Positions 1-9,166 of a DNA stretch of 64,000 bases are shown here, piece by piece. A program made the translations under genes and the position numbers. Source of the DNA: CAZPHU01 sp964419255 (lineage in GTDB: Bacteria; Fibrobacterota; Chitinivibrionia; Chitinivibrionales; CAYFVL01); assembly GCA_964419255.1 (NCBI GenBank), contig CAYQOU010000006.1, positions 1-64,000 of the forward strand, in the 5' to 3' direction. The stretch's first letter is position 1. Every line of letters begins with the position of its first letter. The notes below the pieces were generated by a model that saw only the letters and a program-made list of their open reading frames with translations, searched no databases and had not been told where the DNA came from.

Positions 1-165
1 CTTGGCATGGCCCTGACCGTCAGTGTCATCGGCTCACTGGGCGGTGTCATCGGCGGGAGTCTGTTTCAGGAAAAGAACCGTCCCGCGATGCAACTACTCC
101 AGAAAGGTGCGCGCTTTCTGGGTGGCGCGGCAATAGTGCTGATCGGGGCAATGATGGTGTTTTGA
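1..165 (+). CDS. C-terminal end of an integral membrane protein, possibly a NicO/TauE-type exporter (partial)
   Basis: Frame 1 is open from the window edge to a TGA at 163-165 and gives 54 residues. Two hydrophobic Gly/Ala-rich stretches (LGMALTVSVIG and FLGGAAIVLIGAMMVF) flank a short basic loop, which looks like the last two transmembrane helices of a polytopic protein. The pattern resembles the end of NicO or sulfite-exporter-like transporters, which would suit a cobalt link to the B12 genes next door, but the fragment is too short to name. The start lies outside the window. It converges with the minus-strand remnants that follow. Confidence 0.5.
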   Translation, partial: LGMALTVSVIGSLGGVIGGSLFQEKNRPAMQLLQKGARFLGGAAIVLIGAMMVF

Positions 166-292
166 AGCAATGTGTACATGAGAAAAATGGGTGACTGTGT
201 AAATTGAGGGCAACGATTCACCTATGGTATCATTCAATTGGAAAAAATGCCAAAAAAAGCCTTTCAAACTCGATTTTCAGCCTGGAAATCGC

Positions 293-318
293 AAAAAAAG
301 AGTCTTGAGGGCTCTTTT
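293..318 (-). terminator. Rho-independent terminator after the double-cubane protein remnant
   Basis: On the minus strand a 7-bp stem AAAAGAG/CTCTTTT (318-312 with 302-296) closes a 9-nt loop and runs into seven T residues. It begins only a few bases after the stop codon of the truncated reading frame at 324, so it may be the original terminator of a gene that lost its middle, or a new junction. Confidence 0.6.
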
Positions 319-323
319 CATCG

Positions 324-650
324 TCAAGATTCGGCGAAAACGGTGCAAAGTGAGCTGATTGTGACCATAATGCCGTCGACTGCAAGGACTAACTCTTCAG
401 GAACGAATGTGCAATAGGTTCCGATGATTTTACGACCGGCTTTTTTGGCATCCATAAGCTCTTTGATTCGCAACCCATGCACCTCCGACATGACAAAATC
501 GAAATAGCTCATTGCATCAGGGCGATTCTTTTGAGACAGGAATATATCACCATAAGACCGTGATAAAACCTCAAGCAAGGCATCATGGGCTTCGAGATTC
601 AAACCAAGCTCCGTCCACATGGGACGATAATCGACAGATGCTTCAGACAT
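324..650 (-). pseudogene. Truncated 2-hydroxyacyl-CoA dehydratase D-component / double-cubane-cluster protein
   Basis: The 108-residue frame starting MSEASVDYRPMW carries the typical N-terminal signature of this ATP-dependent anaerobic reductase family, including GTYCTFVPEELVLA, where the Cys is a cluster ligand. Family members are about 400 residues; here recognisable sequence ends at VDGIMV, followed by ten unrelated residues and a stop. I looked at the other two frames beyond the break and did not find the expected continuation, so this looks like a deletion rather than a single frameshift. The frame stays open upstream to 842, but residues there do not resemble the family, so I place the start at 650. 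The product cannot bind the full cluster set and is unlikely to be functional. Confidence 0.7.
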
Positions 651-947
651 ATCGACCACTTTCAATAGAGAATATAAATTGAGATTCACATGTTTCACAT
701 CAGTACTATATAAGGAGCTGCAGTCGATACAATTGCTTGCGGCGAATACTTTTCTTGAAAGCATGAATCGAGCGGAAAAGGAATAAAAAAAGGCGGGAAA
801 TAAAACGGCCCACAGGCCAAAAGAAGGGCTGAGATTGGACATTTTTTACGTATTCCTTGCATGTTCAGATACTACCAGACCGGTCTTATCCTCGATGCGT
901 TGCTTTCAGGCAACTCCTTTGGTGTTTACTTTTAATTCAATGAAACT
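651..947. other. Intergenic stretch between two gene remnants
   Basis: No convincing gene. It contains a perfect 10-bp palindrome AGACCGGTCT at 877-886 and a small hairpin (GTTGC, six-base loop, GCAAC) at 899-914. These may belong to a leader of the double-cubane gene on the minus strand, but I could not match them to a known riboswitch class. The stretch probably includes the deletion joint between the cbiB stump and the next remnant. Confidence 0.4.
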
Positions 948-1112
948 TTATACATAATAAAATAGATACGGTAAAGAGCGGAGCAAAGGATAGATACATC
1001 GTTGAAGCACGATGATCAAACCACCGATCCAGCGTACGGGATGAGGAGGTCTTCTGGGATCGTCCAGAAGAAGGTCCAATCCCAGGGATACACCGAGACT
1101 AAGCGGTACCAT
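948..1112 (-). pseudogene. cbiB: cbiB stump: N-terminus of adenosylcobinamide-phosphate synthase
   Basis: A 54-codon frame starts at an ATG inside the last codons of cobQ (14-nt overlap) and reads LGLDLLLDDPRRPPHPVRWIG, which is the conserved start of CbiB/CobD, the membrane enzyme that attaches aminopropanol to cobyric acid. Intact CbiB has about 310 residues. The frame ends at a TAA after FYYV and the next bases show no CbiB-like continuation in the other frames. CobQ makes cobyric acid, the CbiB substrate, so the original order cobQ-cbiB is biosynthetically sensible. I read this as a 3' deletion; the overlap makes an assembly join at the 3' side possible too. Confidence 0.75.
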
Positions 1113-2631
1113 GTGTACCCTCCATGATTCTGCTCAGCATATCCATATCGAGGCAGTGCCTTACGACATTCGCAAGATTGTCGATGTCTCTGTTGAGTAT
1201 GACATTTCGTTCAACGATGATATCCTGTAAAGGTGCTAGCCCTTTTTTCTCACGCAGTGTGTTAATCATCGCAGCCGCGATTGTCGATGTGTCAAACAGG
1301 CCGTGCAGATATGTTCCCGCAACGTTCCCCGACTCGTTGGCAACCCCGATAACCGCGGCACTGCCGGACTCATTATTCCTGGTGGTAAAGGGACGGCTGT
1401 CCGGTCCATATTCGCTCTGTCCCATATGAATTTCGTAGCCACTTACCTGAACGCCATTACAGCCGGCAAACAGCCCGTGCGGTGTGCTTTGGATCGTAAC
1501 CTGCGTTTGCTTTGTTGTTTTTTCCTCATGAAACACTGTTTTCATATCAAGCAGCCCCAGTCCCGGTTCTCCATTACACCAACTCTCGCAATGACCGGGA
1601 TCCAAAATCTCCATTCCCAACATTTGAAATCCGCCGCAGATGCCCAGCACCGCTCCGCCGCTTTCCGCGTAGCATACGAGAGCCTGGGCAAGTCCGGTTT
1701 TCTTCAATACCTGAAGATCCCCGATTGTGGATTTGGTTCCGGGAAGAATGATTACATCCGGCCGGCCGATAGTATCAACGGAGTCGCACCACCTGAGCCT
1801 GACCCCCGGAACAGCCTCCAGGGCAAGGAAATCAGTATAGTTTGAAATGCGGGGCAGACGGATAACGCAAATATCAATATCCGACTGAGAATATGCGACT
1901 CGATCGAACCGGTGTGTCACTCCGTCTTCTTCGTCAATCGTATGATTTATCCAGGGAACAACACCCAGCACCGAAACGCCGCATATCTGCTGCAACTGGT
2001 CAAGTCCCGGCTGGAGCAGGCAGAGGTCTCCGCGAAATTTATTAATGACAAAGGCTTTGACCCGATCCCGTTCATGCTTATCAAGAAGTTCGATAGTCCC
2101 GACCAGCGCCGCAAATACGCCGCCTCTGTCGATGTCACCGACAAGAAGCACCGGAGCATCGGCCATTTCAGCCATACCCATGTTGACAATATCGTTTTTT
2201 TTCAGATTGATCTCAGCTGGACTTCCAGCCCCCTCGATAACCATGATATCGTAATCCGCGGCAAGTGATTCATAGCATTTTCGTATGGATTCCCGTAGCT
2301 TTTCGCGCGTCTTGTGCCATTGCCGCGCTTTCATGGTGAACGCCGGTCTGCCTTTCAGGACAACTTGCGAACAGTTATCGGATGATGGTTTGAGAAGCAC
2401 GGGGTTCATGCGAACATCAGGCTCAACTCCCGCGGCATACGCCTGTACAACCTGCGCACGCCCCATCTCAAGTCCGTCACGGGTGACAAAAGAATTGTTT
2501 GACATATTCTGTGCCTTAAACGGCGCAACCCGATATCCATCCTGACGAAAGATCCGGCACAGTGCAGCAGCGATAAGCGATTTGCCGCTGGAGCTGGCCG
2601 TTCCCTGTATCATTAAAGATTTCGCACTCAA
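1099..2631 (-). CDS. cobQ: Cobyric acid synthase (glutamine-hydrolysing)
   Basis: CobQ/CbiP amidates the b, d, e and g side chains of adenosylcobyrinic acid a,c-diamide using glutamine and ATP in the cytoplasm. At 510 residues it is full length. The N-terminal dethiobiotin-synthetase-like domain shows the P-loop (QGTASSSGKS, about residue 9-18) and KAQNMSNNS; the C-terminal class I glutamine amidotransferase domain has its nucleophile in LGICGGFQ and the His in GTYLHGLF. I chose the TTG at 2631 because GAGGAG lies about ten bases upstream; an ATG six codons in is the alternative. It sits between a truncated receptor gene and the cbiB stump, probably in one riboswitch-controlled transcript. 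It is the only intact B12 gene visible here. Confidence 0.93.
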   Translation of the reverse strand: MSAKSLMIQGTASSSGKSLIAAALCRIFRQDGYRVAPFKAQNMSNNSFVTRDGLEMGRAQVVQAYAAGVEPDVRMNPVLLKPSSDNCSQVVLKGRPAFTMKARQWHKTREKLRESIRKCYESLAADYDIMVIEGAGSPAEINLKKNDIVNMGMAEMADAPVLLVGDIDRGGVFAALVGTIELLDKHERDRVKAFVINKFRGDLCLLQPGLDQLQQICGVSVLGVVPWINHTIDEEDGVTHRFDRVAYSQSDIDICVIRLPRISNYTDFLALEAVPGVRLRWCDSVDTIGRPDVIILPGTKSTIGDLQVLKKTGLAQALVCYAESGGAVLGICGGFQMLGMEILDPGHCESWCNGEPGLGLLDMKTVFHEEKTTKQTQVTIQSTPHGLFAGCNGVQVSGYEIHMGQSEYGPDSRPFTTRNNESGSAAVIGVANESGNVAGTYLHGLFDTSTIAAAMINTLREKKGLAPLQDIIVERNVILNRDIDNLANVVRHCLDMDMLSRIMEGTHGTA

Positions 2632-2674
2632 TTTTCTAACTCCTCGATTTTCTCATCAATCCGTAGGCTGGCTT

Positions 2675-3118
2675 TCAATATCTCCCTCGAGATGAAATCC
2701 CCCTCCTACCATTTCCTGTAAAGGGTATTCCGTCAATGAGAATTTTAACGTATTCTCCTTTCAGACCGTTGAGTACGATGTTTGTTTGTGTTCGTGCCGG
2801 ATCAATATCAACGCCAAGTATTCCGTCGAGCATCTCCATGGCGTTGAAGAAGCCCCCGCTTTCGATTTGCCGCTTAGTGGCGACCTCTACATCTTCCACC
2901 ACCAGATCGGCACTCATCGAAGACTTACTCGCCGTCACCACCATGCGATCAAGATTCATGGCCGGATGATCCGATTGTGAAGTATCTTTCGGGAAGGTAA
3001 CGACATCGGCATCAGAGGGTTCGGTTTCTTTTTCTTTGGAACAGGCCGCTGAAATACAAAACAACGCAGACAGCAAAACCACTGGCGCGGCTGCACGCAA
3101 AACAAGGGACGAACACAA
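2675..3118 (-). pseudogene. Truncated BtuB-like TonB-dependent receptor (plug domain only)
   Basis: After an N-terminal hydrophobic export signal (ending near ISAAC, close to a lipobox) comes a TonB-box-like segment (DRMVVTASK) and the first part of a plug domain: ESGGFFNAMEMLDGILGVDID and VKILIDGIPFTGNG. Receptors of this kind need some 600 residues for the 22-strand barrel; this frame stops after 147, 43 bp before cobQ. The cobalamin riboswitch directly upstream supports a role in corrinoid uptake. The start is uncertain: the TTG at 3118 follows an AAAGG motif at the right distance and opens the signal peptide. Without a barrel it cannot transport. A deletion that removed most of the receptor is the simplest reading. 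Confidence 0.72.
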
Positions 3119-3173
3119 AATGATTGCCTTTCTGAACCTCAAACCATGAAGGTTCAAAAAAATATCGAAAACT

Positions 3174-3345
3174 CTTTCAGGTAGGTCTCCTGGCTTTCCC
3201 GGTGCTGTCGGCCTTCCCATCCCGCAGAGCGAGACAGTGACCTGGATTGACAGCCCCCGCGCATACCATTAGCGCAGTATTGGGATTACAGTGGCAGGAC
3301 CGCTCCGGATTCTCACCGGTATTCCCTGGCACCTGAAATGCAAGA
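3174..3345 (-). promoter_or_regulatory. Cobalamin (AdoCbl) riboswitch
   Basis: Read on the minus strand, this shows the conserved parts of the class in order: GGTGCC with AGGGAA, then GAATCCGGAGCGGTCC, the invariant GCCACTGT, and the B12-box region GAAGGCCGACAGCACCGG followed by GCCAGGAGACCT. It lies about 60 nt upstream of the receptor remnant, so it controls the receptor-cobQ-cbiB transcript, normally repressing it when cobalamin is plentiful. The box elements look intact although two of the downstream genes are broken. Confidence 0.93.
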
Positions 3346-3665
3346 AAAATGTAACCTAAAATAGGTTTATGTGCATAGCATTGGCAAGAGGCACACCGGA
3401 TTTGCGTGATCATTTGAAAATAATGGTGTTGATGATACCTATTGCTTGAATGAGAGAAATATCTTAAAGCTACATTCGCAATTTTCACAGACAACTTCAC
3501 TAAAAAAACGAAGCTGTCGCCACTTTGGACAATAGAAACCTCTTGTCTCCTCCGGCCAAGGCCTTTTGTTAAGCGGACAGGCAACAATTCCTGCCGAAAG
3601 CACGCCTCGTATAATGTATTTTACTTACCGATACTATCTTTGATTTCATGACAATTTGAGGCTCT
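3346..3665. other. Divergent intergenic region between the B12 riboswitch and the antiporter gene
   Basis: No supported gene. It should hold the promoter of the riboswitch transcript on the minus strand and that of the antiporter on the plus strand. I see a plausible ribosome binding site (GAGG) just before the antiporter ATG, but no promoter I would assign with confidence. Confidence 0.4.
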
Positions 3666-6149
3666 ATGCTGCTTGCAACACTTCCCTTCTCCGATCCGGT
3701 GCTTATTTTCGCCGCTGCTATGCTTCTGATCCTTCTGGCGCCACTTCTTGCCCGCAGGCTTCGTCTGCCCGATGTCGTGGGGCTGCTTCTGGCCGGTATC
3801 ATTGTTGGGCCGTATGGATTCGGTATCCTTGCCCGGGATGATACCATCGAGCTTCTCGGGATCGTGGGCCTGCTTTTTATCATGTTTTCGGCAGGCCTGG
3901 AGATCGATCTCAATCAGATGCGGCGAAATAAGAACCATACCGCCGTGTTTGGGCTTATCACCTTCTCCATCCCCATGATCCTGGGCATCGCCATGGGAAC
4001 GACGTTGTTTGGGATGAGTGTTCCGGTGGCGATTCTTCTGGCCAGCATGTTTTCATCCCATACCCTGGTCACCTACTCTATCGTCAATAAGCTGGGACTC
4101 ACCAAATCGCCCTCGGTCACCACCACTCTGGGGGGTACGATTCTGACCGATACCCTGGCGCTGCTTATTCTGGCGATTATCGCCGCCTCCAGCAAGGGGG
4201 AGATCAGCCCAAGTTTTTGGATTCAGCTCTTTTCGTACATGGCGATATATGTAACGGCGGTGATTATTCTTGTTCCTCTGGTGGCGCGGTGGTTCTTCCG
4301 CTCTCTGAATGTGGATGAAAACGTACAGTTTGTGTTTGTGATCGCCCTCACCTTTCTGGTGGCCTATCTGGCCCATGTCGCGGGGCTTGAGCCGATCATC
4401 GGGGCGTTTCTGGCGGGCCTGACACTCAATGCGTTTATTCCGGGAAAAAGCCTTCTCATGACAAGAATTCACTTTGCGGGAGATGCGCTTTTCATTCCAT
4501 TTTTCCTATTGTCGGTAGGAATGCTTGTCAATATCGAGCTTCTTCTCACCGGGAGTCGGGCATGGTTGATTTCCATTGGCATGACCGCTGTGGCGCTGGT
4601 GTCAAAGTACATTGCTGCCGATCTGACCGGCAGAATCCTCAAATATAACGGAAGCGAAAGATCTTTGATCTTTGGTCTAAGTGTCAACCAGGCAGCTGCA
4701 ACCCTGGCGGCGGTGCTTGTAGGCTATGAGCTTGGTCTTTTCACCGAAAACATCATCACCGGCACTATTTTGATGATTGCAGTCACCTGTATTGTCGGAT
4801 CGATCTTTACCGACAAGGCGGGACGAAAGGTCGCCTTACAGGAAGAGCGGGCGGAAGTTTCTCCCGAGACTTACCAAAACCGAATTCTGATTCCGCTGGG
4901 CGGCCGCGAGGGGGCCCGTGAGCTTCTTGATATCGCCTTTCTTCTGCGGGAACGCTCTTCACACGAGCCGCTTTATCCCATACGGGTCGTGCAGGAGGGA
5001 GGGGATACTGACGCACAGGTCGCCTCCGCCGAGAAGATACTTGCGCATACGGTTGTGCGTTCCATGGCGGCCAACGTTCCGGTGATGCCTATCACCAGTG
5101 TCGATATCAATGTCATCTCCGGGACACTTCGTTCGATGAAAGACTACCGTATCTCTACGGTCGTGATGGCCTGGAACGGCATACCGGGGCATAAAACACG
5201 GGTTTTTGGCCGTAATATCGATGCCATCGTGGAGCGCAGCCGCCAATTGATCATGTTAAACCGTATCATAAGACCGGTCAACTCGGTGGGCCGCCTTGTG
5301 GTGATTCTTCCTCCCTTTGCACAAAGAGAAGTCGGATTCGGGCAGCTGACCGCTACAATCCGAACCCTTGCGGACCAGGCGGGCGCATCGATACTGGTTA
5401 TCTGCGACTGCGATACCCAGGCAGCTACGGAGGATCTGATAAGCAGCGTGCGACCGACTGTGCGTATACACTTTGCGTCATACACCTCATGGAAAAGTGT
5501 ATTGGATGAGGTGCGTAAGCAGCTTCGGCCGAATGACTGGCTTATGCTGATGAGCGTGCGTAAGGGTGAAATCGCCTGGCAGCCAACGCTTGACAAACTG
5601 CCGAAGCAGACCGCGGTCATGTTTCCGGACAATACATTCTCCGTACTCGTATCGCCCACTGAGCGTTATGTCACACTGAAAAGCCCCGAAACGACCTCCC
5701 AGATCTTTACGGTCTTTAAGGAGGAGCGCATTCTTCTGTCGATTGATACATCCGACTGCCGCGAGGTTATTCACCTGCTTTTGGAGAGATACTACGAGGA
5801 AGGCAAAGAGATGCAGCGGCTTGAGGAAGAGCTTTACCTCATGAGCCAACACGAACCGGTGGAGCTGATTGAGGATGTGGTGCTACTTCACACCTATGTA
5901 AAAAGCGTGAATGAGACGGTTACATTTCTGGGCGTATCAAATCAACCGCTTGAGATCCCGCTTGCATCCGGTAATCCCCGCGCAGTCATCATACTTCTTG
6001 ATCCGGAAGGTCAGGAACCGGCCAAACATCTCGAAGCCCTGGCAAACATCGCCAAACTGATCCGCATCCCCGGTGTAGTGGAAATATTGGAACAGGTAAA
6101 TGATTTTGACTCTCTTGTGCTGGAGATTGCCTCCCGGACTGAGGAATAA
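3666..6149 (+). CDS. CPA2-family cation/proton antiporter with C-terminal cytoplasmic USP-like region
   Basis: The first ~400 of 827 residues form about 12 transmembrane helices of the Na+/H+ exchanger superfamily (Kef/NapA group). Typical features are RLRLPDVVGLLLAGIIVGP, FSAGLEIDL and SHTLVTYSIV in the N-terminal half, and AGLEPIIGAFLAGLTLN plus FFLLSVGM later. The remaining ~420 residues are soluble and predicted to lie in the cytoplasm; their alternating strand/helix pattern resembles one or two universal-stress-protein-like domains, not the TrkA-N domain of Kef channels. Expected role: exchange of Na+ or K+ for protons across the inner membrane. The ATG at 3666 follows GAGG at good spacing. 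It is a single gene, not in an operon. The transported ion cannot be read from the sequence. Confidence 0.85.
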   Translation: MLLATLPFSDPVLIFAAAMLLILLAPLLARRLRLPDVVGLLLAGIIVGPYGFGILARDDTIELLGIVGLLFIMFSAGLEIDLNQMRRNKNHTAVFGLITFSIPMILGIAMGTTLFGMSVPVAILLASMFSSHTLVTYSIVNKLGLTKSPSVTTTLGGTILTDTLALLILAIIAASSKGEISPSFWIQLFSYMAIYVTAVIILVPLVARWFFRSLNVDENVQFVFVIALTFLVAYLAHVAGLEPIIGAFLAGLTLNAFIPGKSLLMTRIHFAGDALFIPFFLLSVGMLVNIELLLTGSRAWLISIGMTAVALVSKYIAADLTGRILKYNGSERSLIFGLSVNQAAATLAAVLVGYELGLFTENIITGTILMIAVTCIVGSIFTDKAGRKVALQEERAEVSPETYQNRILIPLGGREGARELLDIAFLLRERSSHEPLYPIRVVQEGGDTDAQVASAEKILAHTVVRSMAANVPVMPITSVDINVISGTLRSMKDYRISTVVMAWNGIPGHKTRVFGRNIDAIVERSRQLIMLNRIIRPVNSVGRLVVILPPFAQREVGFGQLTATIRTLADQAGASILVICDCDTQAATEDLISSVRPTVRIHFASYTSWKSVLDEVRKQLRPNDWLMLMSVRKGEIAWQPTLDKLPKQTAVMFPDNTFSVLVSPTERYVTLKSPETTSQIFTVFKEERILLSIDTSDCREVIHLLLERYYEEGKEMQRLEEELYLMSQHEPVELIEDVVLLHTYVKSVNETVTFLGVSNQPLEIPLASGNPRAVIILLDPEGQEPAKHLEALANIAKLIRIPGVVEILEQVNDFDSLVLEIASRTEE

Positions 6150-6290
6150 AAATAACTAGCAATGAGCTAATGTGAGTTATGTGGAAATAAAACGTGAGTA
6201 GGCTTCTTTTTCCCAGTATAGAGCACGGAGAGGGCTGAAAATTATAAGCTGAGCTGTTCTATCGCGGCAAATCACACAGAACCACTCGAT

Positions 6291-8567
6291 TCAGGTATAA
6301 AGCATACGATTGGGTCTCTTCATAACCGTCAAATTTAATTCTTCACACAAATCAGCTGCGCTGCCGCCGCCTATTGAAACGCCATCGATACGGTGCACCG
6401 AAACCACACCCATGAGCGCATTGGTCATGAAAACGCAATCGGCTTTTTTCAGTTCATCAAGGGTTATGAGGCGCGTTTCTACGGTTTCGCCCCGGGATTG
6501 CAGTAGATCGCACACTGCTTTTTCCATCGTTCCGGGAAGTACATGTTCCGAGGCAGGCCGATACCAGATACCGTCGATTATACAGAGAATATTTGCCGTA
6601 GCAGTCTCACTCACTGAGCCGTCATAGTTTAGTATAATCGCCTCATCCGCTCCCTGTTTTTTGGCCCATTGGTTGGCTATTTTGCTAAACATATAATTCA
6701 TGGTTTTATGAGAAGACAGATGAGAGTACCTCCTGTTCGGATAAGCGGCACAATACAGCCCGTCCCTTCCGACAGTTTTCAGACGATGAACGTATGGCCG
6801 GGCAGTAACCATCATCGACATGGTATCTGGCTTACCCGATTCTCCGGCCGCTGCAAGTACCTTTACAGCAGCGACATCTTCGTACAGTCCGCTACGATCA
6901 ATGACCTGGCGTATAATATCATTCCAGGTAACATCGGGCGGTTCTGTCCCGAAAAAGTGCTGCCAGGATTTGTTAAACCGCTGGAGGTGCTGCTCCAGAC
7001 GGCAGGGCACACCGTTTTGGACACGTATGGTTTCGAATATTCCGTACCCGTAAACAAATCCATCGCCGGTAACCGGCGCACTGATGCCCTCCAACGGCAT
7101 GAACTTTCCATTGTACCATGCGATGAGGGAAGGCTTTTTACTTTTCGCGGATACTCCGCTGATTGCATGCATCAGTGTCTGCCCCTTATGCAGCGTCTCT
7201 TCGAATTCGTCGGCCGGATCCGAATCGTACACGATACCGCCTCCAACAGAATACACAAGTCTACTGTCCTTGATTGTAGCTGTACGGATAGCGATTGACA
7301 GGTCCATTGTATCATGAAAACCAATATAGCCGATAGATCCGGTGTAGATATGACGTCGGACCGGTTCGAGTTCATCTATAATTTCCATAGATCTGATCTT
7401 CGGACAACCGGTAATCGATCCACCCGGAAACGTTGCACGAACCAAATCGACCATATCCTTATCATCGTCAAGCACACCATCAATGATAGAAACTAGATGG
7501 AATACATTTTCGTATGCTTCCACGCGCTTATGCTCACGCACCTTCACCGATCCGGCCGAGCAGACCTTCCCGATATCATTTCGTAAAAGATCAACAATCA
7601 TCGACAGCTCGGCATCATCTTTACGGCTGTTTGCAAGCTGGTCCCGGTTGGCGGCGTCCTCCTGTGGTGTTTTACCCCTGGGTTTAGTACCCTTGATCGG
7701 ACGGGTTTCAACACGTCTCCCACGAGCTTCAATGAATCGTTCCGGTGAAGTGGAAACGATATGATGATCACCGGCATTAATGTAGGCAAAAAAAGGTGCC
7801 GGATTTCGTTGAAAGAGGGTAGAAAAAAGTGTGAAAGCATCGCCTTTAAAAGCCGTTTCGAACCGTTGAGACATGTTTACCTGATACACATGGCCGCGTG
7901 CGATATAATCACGTATAGTTTCGATCGAACGCATATATTCATCACGAGCGAAACCGGATTTCAAACCGGTGCCGGTCTCGGGAGGTTTTGCTGCGCCCGC
8001 TGACACACCTTTTCTCAAGGCATACTCAAAAGATTCTATACGCTGTTGCGCATTACCGGCGGTCTCAGAAACGTATAGTGTTTTCTTTTTCTCAAAACGA
8101 TCTTCAACTAAAATTATCGATGGTGCAACCATATACAGATGAGGCAGATGTAAATCCTCTATACTTGTCCTGGGAAGAACTTCTATGCAATCTTTCAGAT
8201 CATAGGATAGGTAACCCATTAGACCGGCGCAAATCGGAAGCGGATATTCGGTGTCCGGCAATTTGTAGTACCGACATATGTATTGCAAAAAATTCAGAGG
8301 ATCAGCCTCTATAGTCTTTGAGCATCGTTCCGATTCAATTGTTACACGATTCAGATCTGCTTTTAATGAAAGCCACGGATGTATGCCCATGATATTGTAT
8401 CGGGCACAATCGGCAGCTCCACCGCTGATGAGCGTGACGGTTCCGGGAAGGTGAGCAAATCTCGATGCGATCTCAAGAAATGAAAGACCACTTTGCAAAG
8501 CAATCGAAACCACACGATGCGAAGGTTGGGGTAAAAATTCAAGTATCGACTCAAAAGAAGTAGTCAT
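6291..8567 (-). CDS. pabBC: Fused aminodeoxychorismate synthase component I and aminodeoxychorismate lyase (PabB-PabC)
   Basis: Residues ~1-470 are a chorismate-binding domain: RPIKGTKPRG carries the Lys diagnostic of PabB (anthranilate synthase has PIAGT), and GGSITGCPKIRSMEIID is the conserved active-site stretch. Residues ~490-758 are a PLP fold-type IV lyase, with the PLP Lys in SSHKTMNYM and the conserved ETATANI segment. With PabA-derived ammonia the first half turns chorismate into 4-amino-4-deoxychorismate; the second half releases pyruvate to give p-aminobenzoate (PABA). Such fusions are known in several phyla. Its ATG overlaps the pabA stop by 4 bp, so the two are translationally coupled. 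It is the last gene of the NRPS-pabA-pabBC operon, which suggests that PABA feeds the NRPS as well as, or instead of, folate synthesis. Confidence 0.93.
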   Translation of the reverse strand: MTTSFESILEFLPQPSHRVVSIALQSGLSFLEIASRFAHLPGTVTLISGGAADCARYNIMGIHPWLSLKADLNRVTIESERCSKTIEADPLNFLQYICRYYKLPDTEYPLPICAGLMGYLSYDLKDCIEVLPRTSIEDLHLPHLYMVAPSIILVEDRFEKKKTLYVSETAGNAQQRIESFEYALRKGVSAGAAKPPETGTGLKSGFARDEYMRSIETIRDYIARGHVYQVNMSQRFETAFKGDAFTLFSTLFQRNPAPFFAYINAGDHHIVSTSPERFIEARGRRVETRPIKGTKPRGKTPQEDAANRDQLANSRKDDAELSMIVDLLRNDIGKVCSAGSVKVREHKRVEAYENVFHLVSIIDGVLDDDKDMVDLVRATFPGGSITGCPKIRSMEIIDELEPVRRHIYTGSIGYIGFHDTMDLSIAIRTATIKDSRLVYSVGGGIVYDSDPADEFEETLHKGQTLMHAISGVSAKSKKPSLIAWYNGKFMPLEGISAPVTGDGFVYGYGIFETIRVQNGVPCRLEQHLQRFNKSWQHFFGTEPPDVTWNDIIRQVIDRSGLYEDVAAVKVLAAAGESGKPDTMSMMVTARPYVHRLKTVGRDGLYCAAYPNRRYSHLSSHKTMNYMFSKIANQWAKKQGADEAIILNYDGSVSETATANILCIIDGIWYRPASEHVLPGTMEKAVCDLLQSRGETVETRLITLDELKKADCVFMTNALMGVVSVHRIDGVSIGGGSAADLCEELNLTVMKRPNRMLYT

Positions 8568-9154
8568 GTCAATCGCTCCTGAAGCGGACCCATTCTGAGA
8601 AAATTCTCGATGATTGTAAATCCATTCTCTGTAAGAAAGCTTTCCGGGTGAAACTGTACGCCATGAAGCGGAAAGACGCGGTGGGATAAGCCCATAACAA
8701 CGCGATCCTCTGATCGTGCGGTGACTACCAGTTCTTTACTAACCTTATCAGCTGCAAGCGAGTGGTAACGGGCAACTATGGTGGGCAACCCGACTCCTTT
8801 GAAAAGCCCCGTTTGATTGTGTTCCACAGCACAGGTCTTGCCATGCATAGGCAAAGGTGCTCGAACAGTTATTCCACCAAATGCTTCGTTGATACACTGC
8901 AAGCCCAGACAGACGCCAAGAATCGGAGTAGATTTGTATAATCGAAGGATTAAGTCAATAGAAATACCGGCCGATGAGGGATCTTTGGGTCCCGGGCTGA
9001 TAACAATATAATCAGGTGATCGTTGAGCTACGTCCTCGACCGAAATCTTATCTGCCCTGAATACAGATACATCAATAGGATATGTACGAAACATCTGCAC
9101 TAGATTAAAAGTGAATGAGTCGTAATTATCTATAACAAGTAGTGACCGATTCAT
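8564..9154 (-). CDS. pabA: Aminodeoxychorismate synthase component II (glutamine amidotransferase)
   Basis: A 196-residue class I glutamine amidotransferase of the PabA/TrpG type: DNYDSFTFNLVQ at the start, oxyanion loop VISPGPKDPSSAG, nucleophilic Cys in GVCLGLQCI and the His-Glu pair in GVQFHPESFLTENG. It supplies ammonia to the PabB part of the next protein. TrpG (anthranilate) is the main alternative by sequence, but the partner with PIKGT makes PABA synthesis the better call. It begins 12 bp after the stop of the NRPS gene and overlaps pabBC by 4 bp, so all three are almost certainly one transcript. Confidence 0.92.
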   Translation of the reverse strand: MNRSLLVIDNYDSFTFNLVQMFRTYPIDVSVFRADKISVEDVAQRSPDYIVISPGPKDPSSAGISIDLILRLYKSTPILGVCLGLQCINEAFGGITVRAPLPMHGKTCAVEHNQTGLFKGVGLPTIVARYHSLAADKVSKELVVTARSEDRVVMGLSHRVFPLHGVQFHPESFLTENGFTIIENFLRMGPLQERLT

Positions 9155-9166
9155 TATCCACTTCCC

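Noticed and set aside
651..842. Upstream extension of the double-cubane remnant to an ATG at 842
   Set aside because: Residues before MSEASVDY do not fit the family, and homologs start at about that point.
860..935. Hairpin with GAAAGCAACGCA on the minus strand, reminiscent of a c-di-GMP-I riboswitch
   Set aside because: The receptor and tetraloop regions do not align with the consensus; similarity limited to a few bases.
2615..2675. Frameshifted continuation of the BtuB-like receptor before cobQ
   Set aside because: The alternative frame gives MVGGGFHLEGDIESQPTD and then stops; it does not look like a TonB receptor.
3177..3587. 136-codon minus-strand frame across the cobalamin riboswitch
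   Set aside because: The conserved riboswitch blocks explain the sequence; the peptide has no family resemblance.
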